Source: Microbacterium luticocti DSM 19459 (GTDB lineage Bacteria > Actinomycetota > Actinomycetes > Actinomycetales > Microbacteriaceae). From it: 64,000 bases of DNA. The stretch is from positions 78,897 through 142,896 of the forward strand of contig NZ_AULS01000007.1 in NCBI RefSeq assembly GCF_000422405.1. Direction: 5' to 3'. A program made the translations under genes and the position numbers. Position 1 is the stretch's first letter. Every line of letters begins with the position of its first letter. Below the pieces are notes generated by a model. It worked only from the letters and a program-made list of their open reading frames with translations. It made no database searches and was not told the origin of the DNA. This document shows positions 48,999-60,347 of the stretch, in pieces.

Positions 48999-49739
48999 AT
49001 GTCCGCCACGCTCACCCTCACCGCCCCCGACGGCGAGCCCTTCGCCGCCTACCTCGCGCGCCCGGCCGGCGAGGTGCGCGGCGGGCTGATCGTGATCCAC
49101 GAGATCTGGGGCCTGACCGACCACATCCGTGCCGTCGCCGACCGGTTCGCCGCCGAGGGGTACGTGGTGATCGCGCCCGACATCCTCAGCCACGGGGGCA
49201 TCGCACCGGCGCTGGGCGCCGAGCTGTTCGCCGTGATGAACTCCGCAGACGAGAGCGCCCGCACCGCCGCGCAGCCGCGCATGCGCGAAGCGCTCGCCGG
49301 CACCCGTGCCCCCGCGTACGCGCGGTGGGCCACCGGTGCGCTGCAGGCCGCCGTCGACCGGCTCGAGACCGAACCCGGCGTCGACGAGCGCATCGGCGTG
49401 GTCGGCTTCTGCTTCGGCGGCACCTACGCCTTTCTGCTGGCCACCGTCGACGACCGGCTGCGGGCGGTCGTGCCGTTCTACGGCACCGCGCCCGACGCCG
49501 AGGCGATCGCGCGCATCCAGGCGCCGGTGCTCGCCCTGTACGGCGCGCACGACCCCGCACTGATGGAGGCACTGCCGCAGGTGCGCGCCGACATGGCGGC
49601 CGCCGGCGTCGAATTCGACGACGTCGTCTACGCCGAGGCATCCCACGCCTTCTTCAACGACACCGGCACCCGCTACGATGCGGACGCCGCCGCCGACGCC
49701 TGGGAGCGGGTGCTGCAGTTCTTGGCGACGCGTCTGTGA
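48999..49739 (+). CDS. dienelactone hydrolase family protein
   Basis: A 246-residue alpha/beta hydrolase with the dienelactone hydrolase triad C138 (GFCFGG), D185 (GAHDP) and H216 (ASHAFFND), and the conserved Glu at 35 (VIHEIWG). TAGCGT (48987-48992) ends 6 nt before the ATG. No aromatic-degradation genes are nearby, so the physiological substrate is open. Confidence 0.9.
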   Translation: MSATLTLTAPDGEPFAAYLARPAGEVRGGLIVIHEIWGLTDHIRAVADRFAAEGYVVIAPDILSHGGIAPALGAELFAVMNSADESARTAAQPRMREALAGTRAPAYARWATGALQAAVDRLETEPGVDERIGVVGFCFGGTYAFLLATVDDRLRAVVPFYGTAPDAEAIARIQAPVLALYGAHDPALMEALPQVRADMAAAGVEFDDVVYAEASHAFFNDTGTRYDADAAADAWERVLQFLATRL

Positions 49740-49749
49740 CACGCGTGAT

Positions 49750-49779
49750 TTGCGGATGCCACGGCCCGGGCGCTATCGT
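49750..49779 (+). promoter_or_regulatory. promoter of the arg leader/operon
   Basis: TTGCGG (49750-49755) and TATCGT (49774-49779), 18 nt apart, end 6 nt before the ATG of the arginine-rich leader ORF, the same spacing seen before many leaderless genes here. No ArgR box (TGCATA-type) is visible. Confidence 0.6.
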
Positions 49780-49785
49780 CGGGCC

Positions 49786-49878
49786 ATGCCGCAGGCTGTG
49801 CCGAACCTCGAGACGCTCGTCGTGAGCCTCGGTTCCGCGCGCCGACGCACCCGCCGCCTGGGCGACCGCCGACTGTAG
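49786..49878 (+). CDS. arginine-rich 30-aa putative leader peptide of the arg operon
   Basis: Thirty codons, M-P-Q-A-V-P to the C-terminal RRRTRRLGDRRL, with seven Arg codons (CGC or CGA) in the last 12. It begins 6 nt after a -10-like TATCGT, so it is probably translated from a leaderless end. It lies 95 nt upstream of argC and its stop codon abuts a hairpin. Arginine codons clustered before an arginine biosynthesis operon are the hallmark of ribosome-mediated attenuation. There is no known family; a chance ORF remains possible. Confidence 0.6.
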   Translation: MPQAVPNLETLVVSLGSARRRTRRLGDRRL

Positions 49879-49918
49879 GCGACCCTGCGCCGCGCCTTCG
49901 GGCGCCGTGGGTGTCGCC
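49878..49918 (+). promoter_or_regulatory. attenuator-like hairpin between the Arg leader ORF and argC
   Basis: GGCGA (49878-49882) pairs with TCGCC (49914-49918), CCC (49883-49885) with GGG (49909-49911), and GCGCC-TTCG-GGCGC (49892-49905) forms the top with a TTCG loop. The first G is the last base of the leader stop codon. Alternatives compete for the 3' arm: CGACGCACCC (49843-49852) in the Arg codons, and the small GCCG-TCTT-CGGC hairpin (49916-49927). No T-tract follows. Confidence 0.55.
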
Positions 49919-49973
49919 GTCTTCGGCCCGTACCGGATCCGTCCGGCCGATCCTGGGAAACTAAGGTGGAAGA

Positions 49974-51017
49974 ATGACCTACTCGGTCGCCGTCTCCGGC
50001 GCCTCCGGCTATGCGGGCGGCGAGATCCTCCGCATCCTCGCGGCCCATCCCGACATCGAGATCCGCACCGTCACCGCGCACGCCAGCGCGGGCCGGCCGC
50101 TGGTCGCGCACCAGCCGCACCTGCGCTCCCTCGCGCACCTGACGCTGCAGCCGACCACGCCCGAGATCCTCGCCGGCCACGACATCGTGTTCCTCGCGCT
50201 GCCGCACGGTCAGTCCGGGCAGTACACCGACGCGCTCGACGAGGTCGGGCTCGTGATCGACGCCGGCGCCGACCACCGCCTCACCTCGGCGGCGGACTGG
50301 GACGCGTTCTACGGCGGCCCGTTCCACGAGCCGTGGGTGTACGGGGTGCCCGAGCTCGTCACCGCGACCGGCAAGCAACGCGACAACCTCGTCGGCGCGC
50401 ACCGCATCGCCGCCCCCGGGTGCAACGCGTCGACGGTCAGCCTCAGCCTCGCCCCGGGCGTGGCCGCCGGGGTGATCGATCCGACCGACCTGGTCAGCGT
50501 GCTCGCGGTGGGCCCCTCCGGCGCCGGCAAGAGCCTCAAACCGCACCTGCTCGCCGCCGAGGTCCTCGGCTCCGCGAACCCCTACGCGGTCGGCGGCGTG
50601 CACCGGCACATCCCCGAGGTCAAGCAGGCGCTGCGCGCGGCCGGCGCCGCCGAGGTGCACCTGTCGTTCACGCCGGTGATCGTTCCGATGGCCCGCGGCA
50701 TCCTCGCCACCAGCTCGGCCCGCATCGCCGACGGCGCCACCGACACCGATGTGCGCGCCGCGTGGGAGCGGGCGTACGCCGACGAACCGTTCGTGCAGCT
50801 GTTGCCCGAGGGGGCGTACCCGCGCACCGCCGATGTGCTCGGCGCCAACACCGCGCTGATGGGGCTGCACATCGACCGCGACGCGAACCGCGTCACCGTG
50901 GTCACCGCCGTGGACAATCTCGTCAAGGGCACCGCCGGCGCCGCCGTGCAGTCCATGAACATCGCGTTGGGTCTGGACCAGACCCGCGCCCTCACCGTGA
51001 ACGGAGTCGCCCCGTGA
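49974..51017 (+). CDS. argC: N-acetyl-gamma-glutamyl-phosphate reductase
   Basis: A 347-residue NADPH-dependent reductase, third step of arginine synthesis. Rossmann motif GASGYAGGE and the active-site C150 in APGCNAS. ATG at 49974 is preceded by AAGGTGGAAG. First gene of argCJBDFH, all with 4-nt overlaps (ATGA or GTGA), so the set behaves as one translational unit. Confidence 0.96.
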   Translation: MTYSVAVSGASGYAGGEILRILAAHPDIEIRTVTAHASAGRPLVAHQPHLRSLAHLTLQPTTPEILAGHDIVFLALPHGQSGQYTDALDEVGLVIDAGADHRLTSAADWDAFYGGPFHEPWVYGVPELVTATGKQRDNLVGAHRIAAPGCNASTVSLSLAPGVAAGVIDPTDLVSVLAVGPSGAGKSLKPHLLAAEVLGSANPYAVGGVHRHIPEVKQALRAAGAAEVHLSFTPVIVPMARGILATSSARIADGATDTDVRAAWERAYADEPFVQLLPEGAYPRTADVLGANTALMGLHIDRDANRVTVVTAVDNLVKGTAGAAVQSMNIALGLDQTRALTVNGVAP

Positions 51018-52171
51018 CCGTCACCGCACCACAGGGGTTCGAGGCGGCCGGCGTCGCCGTCGGCCTGAAATCCACCGGCAGACCCGACGTGGCCGTGGTC
51101 GTCAACCGCGGCCCCCGCAAGGTCGGCGCGGCGGTGTTCACCTCCAACCGCGCCAAAGCCAACCCGATCCTGTGGTCACAGCAGGCCATCGCCGACGGCG
51201 TGGTCGAGGCCGTCGTGCTCAACTCCGGCGGCGCGAATTGCTTCACCGGCTCGTTCGGCTTCCAGACCACGCACCTGACCGCCGAGAAGGCCGCCGAGCT
51301 GCTCGGTGTCTCGGCCGGCGATGTGATCGTCTGCTCCACCGGGCTCATCGGCTCCGGCGACCAGACCTTCCGCGACCGGGTGCTCGACGGGGTCGACAAG
51401 GGCGTCGCGGCGCTGTCGGCGGAAGGCGGCGACGCCGCGGCATCCGCCATCATGACCACCGACACGGTGCCCAAGACCGCCGTGCGCCGCCGCGACGGCT
51501 GGACGATCGGCGCCATGGCGAAGGGGGCCGGGATGCTGGCGCCCGGGCTGGCGACGATGCTCGTGGTGATCACCACCGACGCGGTGCTCGAGCCGGCACA
51601 GGCGGACGCCGCGCTGCGCGCGGCCACGCGGCTCAGCTTCGACCGGCTCGACTCGGACGGCTGCATGTCGACCAACGACCAGGTGACGCTGCTCGCGAAC
51701 GGCGCCGGCGGGGTGGTGCCCGACCTCGAGACGTTCACCGCCGAACTGACCGACCTGTGTCAGGAGCTGGCGCGCAAGCTGCAGGCCGATGCCGAGGGCG
51801 CCGCCCACGACATCACGATCGAGGTGCGGCACGCGGCATCCGAGGCCGACGCTGTGGAGGTGGGACGCGCCGTCGCGCGCAACAACCTGTTCAAGGCGGC
51901 GATCTTCGGCAACGACCCGAACTGGGGACGCGTGCTGGCCGCCATCGGCACGACGCAGGCGGACTTCGACCCCTACGACACCGACGTGTGGATGAACGGC
52001 GTGCGGGTGTGCACCGCCGGCGGCCCGGACGCCCCGCGCGAACAGGTCGACCTCACCCCGCGCGCGGTGCACCTGGTGATCGACCTGAAGTCGGGGGAGC
52101 AGGCGGCGACGATCCTGACGAACGACCTCACCCACGACTACGTCCACGAGAACAGCGCGTACTCGTCATGA
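51014..52171 (+). CDS. argJ: bifunctional ornithine acetyltransferase / N-acetylglutamate synthase
   Basis: A 385-residue autoproteolytic enzyme recycling the acetyl group. The self-cleavage site is A180-T181 in [14 protein letters not shown], which yields the alpha and beta chains and the catalytic Thr. GTGA overlap with argC. Confidence 0.96.
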   Translation: MTVTAPQGFEAAGVAVGLKSTGRPDVAVVVNRGPRKVGAAVFTSNRAKANPILWSQQAIADGVVEAVVLNSGGANCFTGSFGFQTTHLTAEKAAELLGVSAGDVIVCSTGLIGSGDQTFRDRVLDGVDKGVAALSAEGGDAAASAIMTTDTVPKTAVRRRDGWTIGAMAKGAGMLAPGLATMLVVITTDAVLEPAQADAALRAATRLSFDRLDSDGCMSTNDQVTLLANGAGGVVPDLETFTAELTDLCQELARKLQADAEGAAHDITIEVRHAASEADAVEVGRAVARNNLFKAAIFGNDPNWGRVLAAIGTTQADFDPYDTDVWMNGVRVCTAGGPDAPREQVDLTPRAVHLVIDLKSGEQAATILTNDLTHDYVHENSAYSS

Positions 52172-53070
52172 CCGGGCTCATCCAAGACACCGACCCGGCC
52201 GAGGCCTCGGCCAAAGCCGCCACGCTCATCGAGTCGCTGCCGTGGCTGCGGCGCTTCCGCGACCAGATCGTCGTGATCAAGTACGGCGGCAACGCCATGG
52301 TCTCCGAGCAGCTGCAGGACGCGTTCGCCGCCGACATCGCCTATCTGCGCTACGTGGGCGTGCAGCCGGTGGTGGTGCACGGCGGCGGTCCGCAGATCTC
52401 GGCCATGCTCGACCGGCTGGCGATCCCCAGCGAGTTCAAGGGCGGCTACCGGGTCACCTCGACCGAGGCGATCTCGGTGGTGCGCATGGTGCTCACCGGG
52501 CAGATCAACCCGCAGCTGGTCGCCAAGATCAACGCGCACGGCCCGATCGCCACCGGCCTGTCGGGCGAGGACGCCGGGCTGTTCGGCGGCCGCCGTCGCG
52601 GCGTGGTGATCGACGGCGTCGAGCATGACCTCGGCCGGGTGGGCGACGTCGTGCAGGTCGATCCGCAGCCGATCCTCGATCACCTGTCGGCCGGGCGCAT
52701 CCCGGTGGTCTCGTCGATCGCGCCCGACCTGGACAACCCCGGTCACTCGCTGAACGTGAACGCGGACGCCGCGGCCGCCGCGTTGGCCGTCGCGCTGCAC
52801 GCCGCGAAGCTCGTCGTGCTCACCGACGTGCCCGGGCTGTACGCCGACTGGCCGAACCGCGATTCGCTGGTCTCGCACCTGACCGCCGCGCAGCTGCGGG
52901 CGATGCTGCCGCAGCTGGAGTCGGGCATGATCCCCAAAATGCGGGCGTGCCTGGACGCCGTGGACGGCGGCGTCGACACCGCAGCGATCATCGACGGACG
53001 GGTGCCGCACTCGGTGCTCGTCGAGATCTTCACCCAGAAGGGCATCGGAACAGAGGTGGTGGCGCAATGA
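52168..53070 (+). CDS. argB: acetylglutamate kinase
   Basis: A 300-residue amino acid kinase phosphorylating N-acetylglutamate. [18 protein letters not shown] and the C-terminal GMIPKMRAC are typical; the long form with an N-terminal helix suggests arginine feedback inhibition, as in related enzymes. ATGA overlap on both sides. Confidence 0.96.
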   Translation: MTGLIQDTDPAEASAKAATLIESLPWLRRFRDQIVVIKYGGNAMVSEQLQDAFAADIAYLRYVGVQPVVVHGGGPQISAMLDRLAIPSEFKGGYRVTSTEAISVVRMVLTGQINPQLVAKINAHGPIATGLSGEDAGLFGGRRRGVVIDGVEHDLGRVGDVVQVDPQPILDHLSAGRIPVVSSIAPDLDNPGHSLNVNADAAAAALAVALHAAKLVVLTDVPGLYADWPNRDSLVSHLTAAQLRAMLPQLESGMIPKMRACLDAVDGGVDTAAIIDGRVPHSVLVEIFTQKGIGTEVVAQ

Positions 53071-54310
53071 CCCCGGCTTCGCAGACGCCGACGACGCAGC
53101 AGTGGCAGCACGAGGCATCCCGTGACCTCATGAACCTGGGCGGTCGACTCGCCCTGCTCGTGCGCGGCGAGGGTTCGCATGTGTGGGATGCCGACGGCAC
53201 CCGCTACCTCGACTTCCTCGGCGGGATCGCGGTGAACGCCCTGGGGCACGCGCACCCGGTGTTCGTCGACGCGGTGTCGAGGCAGGCGGCGAGACTCGCC
53301 CACGTGTCGAACTACTTCGCCACGCCTCCGCAGCTCGAGCTCGCGGCACGGCTCAAGCGGCTGGCCGGCGCCGGCGAGCACGGCCACGTGTTCTTCGCGA
53401 ACTCCGGCTCCGAGGCGAACGAGACGGCGATCAAGCTGGCCCGGCTGCACGGCCGCCGCACCGGCGCGACGACGATCGTCAGCCTGAACGGGGCGTTCCA
53501 CGGCCGCACCATGGGGTCGCTGTCGCTGACCCCCAAGCCCGCCTACCAGGACCCCTTCCGGCCGTTGCTGCCCGACGTCGTGCACATCGACCCCACCCTC
53601 GATGCGCTCGAGCAGGTGATCGACGACACCGTGGCGGCGCTGGTGGTCGAACCGATCCAGGGCGAAGCCGGCGTCGTGCCGCTGCCGGACGGCTTTCTGC
53701 GCCGCGCACGCGAACTGACCCGCGAGCACGGCGCGCTGCTGATCGTCGACGAGGTGCAGACCGGCGTCGGGCGCACCGGTGAATGGTTCGCGTTCCAGCG
53801 CGAGGGCATCGTTCCCGATGCGATGAGCCTGGCCAAGGGCATCGCCGCGGGCTTCCCGCTCGGGGCGCTGGTCACCTTCGGCGACAACGACCTGTTCTAC
53901 CCCGGCACCCACAACTCCACGTTCGGCGGCAATCCGCTCGCCACCGCCGTGGGCAACGCGGTGCTCGCCGAGATCGAGGATTCCGGACTGCTCGCGAACG
54001 TGGCCGCGCGCGGCGCCCAGCTGCGCCAGGCCGTCGCCGGGCTGCCGCTGGTGACCGGAACCCGGGGCGCGGGACTGCTGATCGGCATCACTCTGGCGGC
54101 GCCGGTGGCGGCAGCGGTGCGGGATGCCGCGCAGCGCCGCGGCCTGATCGTCAACGCGCCGACCGACGAGGTCATCCGCATCGCGCCGGCCTACACGATC
54201 GGCGACGCCGAGGTCGACGAGTTCACCGCCCTGTTCGCCGCCGCGCTCGCCGAGGTGGCGGCATCCGACCCGAACGCACGCGTCGCCACAGGCGACGGAA
54301 CGGAGACGCC

Positions 54311-54314
<4 letters not shown>
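53067..54314 (+). CDS. argD: acetylornithine aminotransferase
   Basis: A 415-residue PLP transaminase. [11 protein letters not shown] and the PLP lysine K257 in SLAKGIAAG are intact, with [13 protein letters not shown] before it. ATGA overlaps with argB and argF. Confidence 0.95.
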
Positions 54315-56718
<2,404 letters not shown>

Positions 56719-56730
56719 GCCGGCTCGTCC

Positions 56731-56816
56731 GTGCACAACGGCGGGGATTCTCGGCGACACGCCGTGAAAGGAGCCCGGAGCACGGCGTGTCGCGGAAGAT
56801 CCCCGCAGTTGTGCAC
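56731..56816. repeat. 86-nt palindromic element downstream of argH
   Basis: The arms 56731-56766 and 56781-56816 are complementary at 32 of 36 positions around a 14-nt loop. They begin and end with GTGCAC and contain CGACACGCCGTG. It is longer than an ordinary terminator. It may terminate the arg operon or be a copy of a palindromic interspersed element. No target-site duplication is evident. Confidence 0.75.
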
Positions 56817-56884
56817 ACACGTGCGCGCGCGACGGGCGGCGGCCGCGCCCGGGCGGCTGATCAACCCCCGAATATGAGCATAAG

Positions 56885-56915
56885 ACTGATATTCCTGAAA
56901 CATCAGTGATACCCT
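56885..56915 (+). promoter_or_regulatory. satD promoter region with inverted repeat
   Basis: In an AT-richer stretch, ACTGAT (56885-56890) is repeated inversely as ATCAGT (56902-56907), with a further CTGAT just after. TACCCT (56910-56915) ends 6 nt before the satD ATG. The repeats could be an operator, perhaps for the HTH of SatD itself. Confidence 0.4.
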
Positions 56916-56921
56916 GATCTC

Positions 56922-57554
56922 ATGACGGCGGCGGTGATCGTGGACATCGTCGGCTCTCGGCGCATCGAGGACCGGCCGGCGGCCCAGCGCGCACTCGACG
57001 ACGCGTTGGCCGCGCTCGAGCGCGACCTGCCCGGCGCACAGGTGCCGCTGCACCCGATCGTGGGCGACGAGATGCAGGGCGTGTTCGGCGGGCTGGATGC
57101 CGCACTGCGCGCGACGCTGCTGTTCCAACTCGCGCTGCCCGACGCCGTGCAGTGCCGGTTCGGCATCGGGCTCGGGCCGGTCGGTGAGGTGCCTTCGGCA
57201 TCGGGCGGCATCTCGGACGGCCCCGGCTGGTGGGCCGCACGCGCCGCGATCGAGGCGGTCGAGGCACTCGCCGTGCGCGCGGTGCCGTCCGCCCGCACCC
57301 GGGTCGCGGCATCCGGCGACGACGAGGGCATCGGGGATGCCGTCCGCCGCGCGAACGCGTATCTGCTCGCGCGCGATCAGCTGGTGGCCGGCATGAGCGA
57401 GCGCACCCGCCGGCTCACCCACGGCCGGTGCCTGGGCCGCACCCAGCGCGCGTTGGCGGCCGCCGAGGGGATCACCCAGTCCGCGGTGTCGCAGGCGCTG
57501 CGCACGTCGGGCGCCGCGGCGGTCGTGGCGGGGTTCCGGCTGCTGCAGGACTGA
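56922..57554 (+). CDS. SatD family protein
   Basis: A 210-residue protein beginning AAVIVDIVGSRRIEDR and with PIVGDEMQGVF, characteristic of SatD; the C-terminus carries a helix-turn-helix-like LAAAEGITQSAVSQALRTSG. SatD was named in streptococcal acid tolerance, but its function is not established. TACCCT lies 6 nt before the ATG. Convergent with a membrane-protein gene. Confidence 0.8.
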   Translation: MTAAVIVDIVGSRRIEDRPAAQRALDDALAALERDLPGAQVPLHPIVGDEMQGVFGGLDAALRATLLFQLALPDAVQCRFGIGLGPVGEVPSASGGISDGPGWWAARAAIEAVEALAVRAVPSARTRVAASGDDEGIGDAVRRANAYLLARDQLVAGMSERTRRLTHGRCLGRTQRALAAAEGITQSAVSQALRTSGAAAVVAGFRLLQD

Positions 57555-57575
57555 TCCGCACCCGCCGCGTCGTGG

Positions 57576-58163
57576 TCACCAGATCGCCAGGCGCAGCAGC
57601 GCCCCGATGACGCACGCCCACGCCAGGCTCGCGAGCGTGCCGACGATGAACCGTTCCCGCGCCTCGGGCTCGCCGAGCTCCGAGAACCGGCCGATGCCCT
57701 TGACGGCCACCACCACGGCGATCGCCTCGGGATACCCCACCACGATCGCCACCACGGCGGCCAGCCGTTCCAGGTACCCGATCACCCGCCCGCCGCGCAT
57801 GAGCGTGCGTGCCGTGCCGTCGTCGTCCTGCGCGCGCACCACGATGCCGCCGTCCTCGGTCTCGCGCACCCGGGCACCGGCGGCGATCTCGAGCACCCGG
57901 CGGGTGACCGGGTTGCCGCCGACGACTGCGACGGTCACACCCAGCAGGGTCAGAGCCAGGCCCATGAGTGCCGGTGTGTTCACCGGCGAGACGGCCACGG
58001 CCAGCAGCGCCGCCACCACGATGATCCCCGCCGCCAGCAGCGGCGGGGTCGTCGGCCGGCGCAGCGAGACCACGACCAGCACCAGTGCCGCGCACAGTGC
58101 CAGGAACAGGAAGATCGACAGGGCCGCAGTCAGCAGCACCTCGGCGTCCGGGGTCAGGGCCAT
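57576..58163 (-). CDS. membrane protein of unknown function
   Basis: A 195-residue protein with about three to four hydrophobic segments in the first half, a short soluble domain (about 95-125) and two more near the C-terminus. The last segment follows FSELGEPEARERFIVG. Genes of this type often neighbour satD. I do not recognise a domain. ATG at 58163 is preferred; the longer frame upstream is not convincing and overlaps the tyrS promoter. Confidence 0.7.
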   Translation of the reverse strand: MALTPDAEVLLTAALSIFLFLALCAALVLVVVSLRRPTTPPLLAAGIIVVAALLAVAVSPVNTPALMGLALTLLGVTVAVVGGNPVTRRVLEIAAGARVRETEDGGIVVRAQDDDGTARTLMRGGRVIGYLERLAAVVAIVVGYPEAIAVVVAVKGIGRFSELGEPEARERFIVGTLASLAWACVIGALLRLAIW

Positions 58164-58227
58164 GCCCGGCAGTGTGCCACGGGTCACCGACACAGACCGG
58201 CTGTGCCGCGCTGATAGCCTGAAACGC

Positions 58228-59532
58228 GTGTCTGATTCCGCTCTGAGCGCCCGCGCGCCCGCCAACGACCCGACGTTTCAGAACGTCTGGGATGAACTGG
58301 TCTGGCGCGGACTGGTGCACGTGTCCACGGACCGCGAGGCACTGCGTGCCCTGCTCGGCGGAGCCCCCATCACGTATTACTGCGGCTTCGACCCGACCGC
58401 CCCGAGCCTGCACCTGGGAAACCTCGTGCAGCTGCTCGTGCTGCGCCGGCTGCAGCTGGCCGGGCATCGGCCGCTGGGCCTGGTCGGCGGGTCCACGGGC
58501 CTGATCGGCGACCCGCGCCCGTCTGCCGAGCGCACCCTGAACACGAAAGAGACCGTGCAGGAGTGGGTCGCCAAGCTGCGCGCGCAGGTCGAGCGGTACC
58601 TGAGCTTTCAGGGCGAGAACGCCGCCCGCATCGTCAACAACCTGGACTGGACCGCACCGCTGAGCGCCATCGACTTCCTGCGTGAGATCGGCAAGCACTA
58701 CCGGGTCGGCACGATGCTGAAGAAGGATGCCGTCAGTGCCCGGCTGAACTCGGAGGCCGGCATCAGCTACACCGAGTTCAGCTACCAGATCCTCCAGGGC
58801 ATGGACTACCTCGAGCTGTACCGGCAGTACGGCTGCGTGCTGCAGACCGGGGGATCCGACCAGTGGGGCAACCTCACCAGCGGCGTCGACCTCATCCACC
58901 GTGTCGAGGGCGTGTCGGTGCACGCGATCGGCACCCCGCTGATCACCAACAGCGACGGCACCAAGTTCGGCAAGAGCGAGGGCAATGCGATCTGGCTGGA
59001 TGCCGAGATGTGCAGCCCGTACCGCATGTTCCAGTTCTGGCTGAACACCGACGATGCCGACGTGATCGACCGGCTCAAGGTCTTCACGTTCCTCGGCCGT
59101 GCCGAGATCGAGGACTACGCCCGCCAGGTCGAGGCCGAGCCGCACCGCCGCGCCGCCCAGCGGCGCCTGGCCTGGGAGGTGTGCACCACCGTGCACGGCC
59201 TTCAGACGACACAGGCGGTGGCGGCGGCATCCGACGCACTCTTCGGCTCGGGCGATCTCACCGCACTCGACCCCGACGCGCTGCGCAGCGCCCTGCGCGA
59301 ACTTCCGCACACCGAGGCGAGCGTCGACACCACCGTGGTGCAGGCGCTCGTCGACACCGGACTGGTCGCAAGCCGCAGCGAAGGGCGGCGGGCCATCGCC
59401 CAGGGCGGGGTGTCGCTCGACGGAGTGCGGGTCACCGACGACGGCGCGTTCGTGACCGGTGCGCTGCCCGGCGGGGTGTCGGTGCTGCGACGCGGCAAGA
59501 AGACGCTCGCCGGGGTGTTCGTCACCCGCTGA
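58228..59532 (+). CDS. tyrS: tyrosyl-tRNA synthetase
   Basis: A 434-residue class I synthetase with HLGN (62-65) in YCGFDPTAPSLHLGNL and KFGKS (246-250), plus a C-terminal S4 RNA-binding domain (about 365-430). GTG at 58228 lies 7 nt after TAGCCT (58215-58220). No T-box leader. Close to the rRNA operon. Confidence 0.97.
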   Translation: MSDSALSARAPANDPTFQNVWDELVWRGLVHVSTDREALRALLGGAPITYYCGFDPTAPSLHLGNLVQLLVLRRLQLAGHRPLGLVGGSTGLIGDPRPSAERTLNTKETVQEWVAKLRAQVERYLSFQGENAARIVNNLDWTAPLSAIDFLREIGKHYRVGTMLKKDAVSARLNSEAGISYTEFSYQILQGMDYLELYRQYGCVLQTGGSDQWGNLTSGVDLIHRVEGVSVHAIGTPLITNSDGTKFGKSEGNAIWLDAEMCSPYRMFQFWLNTDDADVIDRLKVFTFLGRAEIEDYARQVEAEPHRRAAQRRLAWEVCTTVHGLQTTQAVAAASDALFGSGDLTALDPDALRSALRELPHTEASVDTTVVQALVDTGLVASRSEGRRAIAQGGVSLDGVRVTDDGAFVTGALPGGVSVLRRGKKTLAGVFVTR

Positions 59533-59535
59533 CGC

Positions 59536-60336
59536 ATGCCGTTCACCCCCAGCCACGCGATCGTCGCGTTGCCGTTCGTCCGGACGCCGCTGGTGCCGGC
59601 GGCGATCGCGGTCGGCGCGATGGCCCCCGACCTGCCGCTGTTCGTCCGATTCCTGCCGTTCTCGTATCAGACGACGCACACGAACGTCATCCTGACGGCG
59701 TTCATCGCGCTGGCACTGTTGGCGCTGTGGTACCTGATGCTGCGCCCGGCGGTACGCGAGCTGTCGCCGCGGTGGTTGGCGACGCGGCTGCCCCGGGAGT
59801 GGGATCTCACGGGGATGGACGCGCTTCGCAGCGTCCGCCCGGGATCACGACACCGGGTGTGGCGGGACCGCGCCGTGTTCGTTCCGCTGCTGGTCGTCGC
59901 CGTCTGCATCGGGGTGCTCAGCCACATCGCGTGGGACGCATTCACCCACGAGGGCCGGTGGGGGACCGTGCTGTTCCCGGCGTTGGCGCAGCAGTGGGGA
60001 CCGTTCGCCGGCTACAAATGGGCACAGTACGGCTCGTCGATGCTCGGGCTGGCGGGGATCGCGGTGTTCTTCGGCGTCTGGGTCGCCCGGCGCCGACCCG
60101 AGGCGTCCCTCGTCCGCCGGCTGCCGAACGTGATCCGCTGGTGCTGGTGGATGTCCCTTCCCGCCCTGCTGCTGGGAGCCTGGCTGATCGGCATGGGCGC
60201 CTACGGACCGTTCACCGCCGACTGGACGATGCAGCACCTGGCCTACCGTGTGCTGCCGCCGGCATGCGCGGTGTGGGGCGCGCTCACGCTGGTGCTGTGC
60301 GTTGTGGTGCTGGTGCGCCGGCCACGGCGGCGGTGA
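59536..60336 (+). CDS. DUF4184 family membrane protein
   Basis: A 266-residue protein beginning MPFTPSHAIVALPFVR and with GAMAPDLPLF and HIAWDAFTHEGRWG, the histidine/aspartate pattern of DUF4184 membrane proteins (distantly like metal-dependent hydrolases such as YdjM). About six membrane segments. Starts 3 nt after tyrS, so probably co-transcribed. Function unknown. Confidence 0.85.
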   Translation: MPFTPSHAIVALPFVRTPLVPAAIAVGAMAPDLPLFVRFLPFSYQTTHTNVILTAFIALALLALWYLMLRPAVRELSPRWLATRLPREWDLTGMDALRSVRPGSRHRVWRDRAVFVPLLVVAVCIGVLSHIAWDAFTHEGRWGTVLFPALAQQWGPFAGYKWAQYGSSMLGLAGIAVFFGVWVARRRPEASLVRRLPNVIRWCWWMSLPALLLGAWLIGMGAYGPFTADWTMQHLAYRVLPPACAVWGALTLVLCVVVLVRRPRRR

Positions 60337-60347
60337 GATCCGGCGGC

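Noticed and set aside
49786..49973. ArgR box at the arg promoter
   Set aside because: I searched the region for TGCATA-type 18-mers and AT-rich half-sites; the sequence is GC-rich and none fits.
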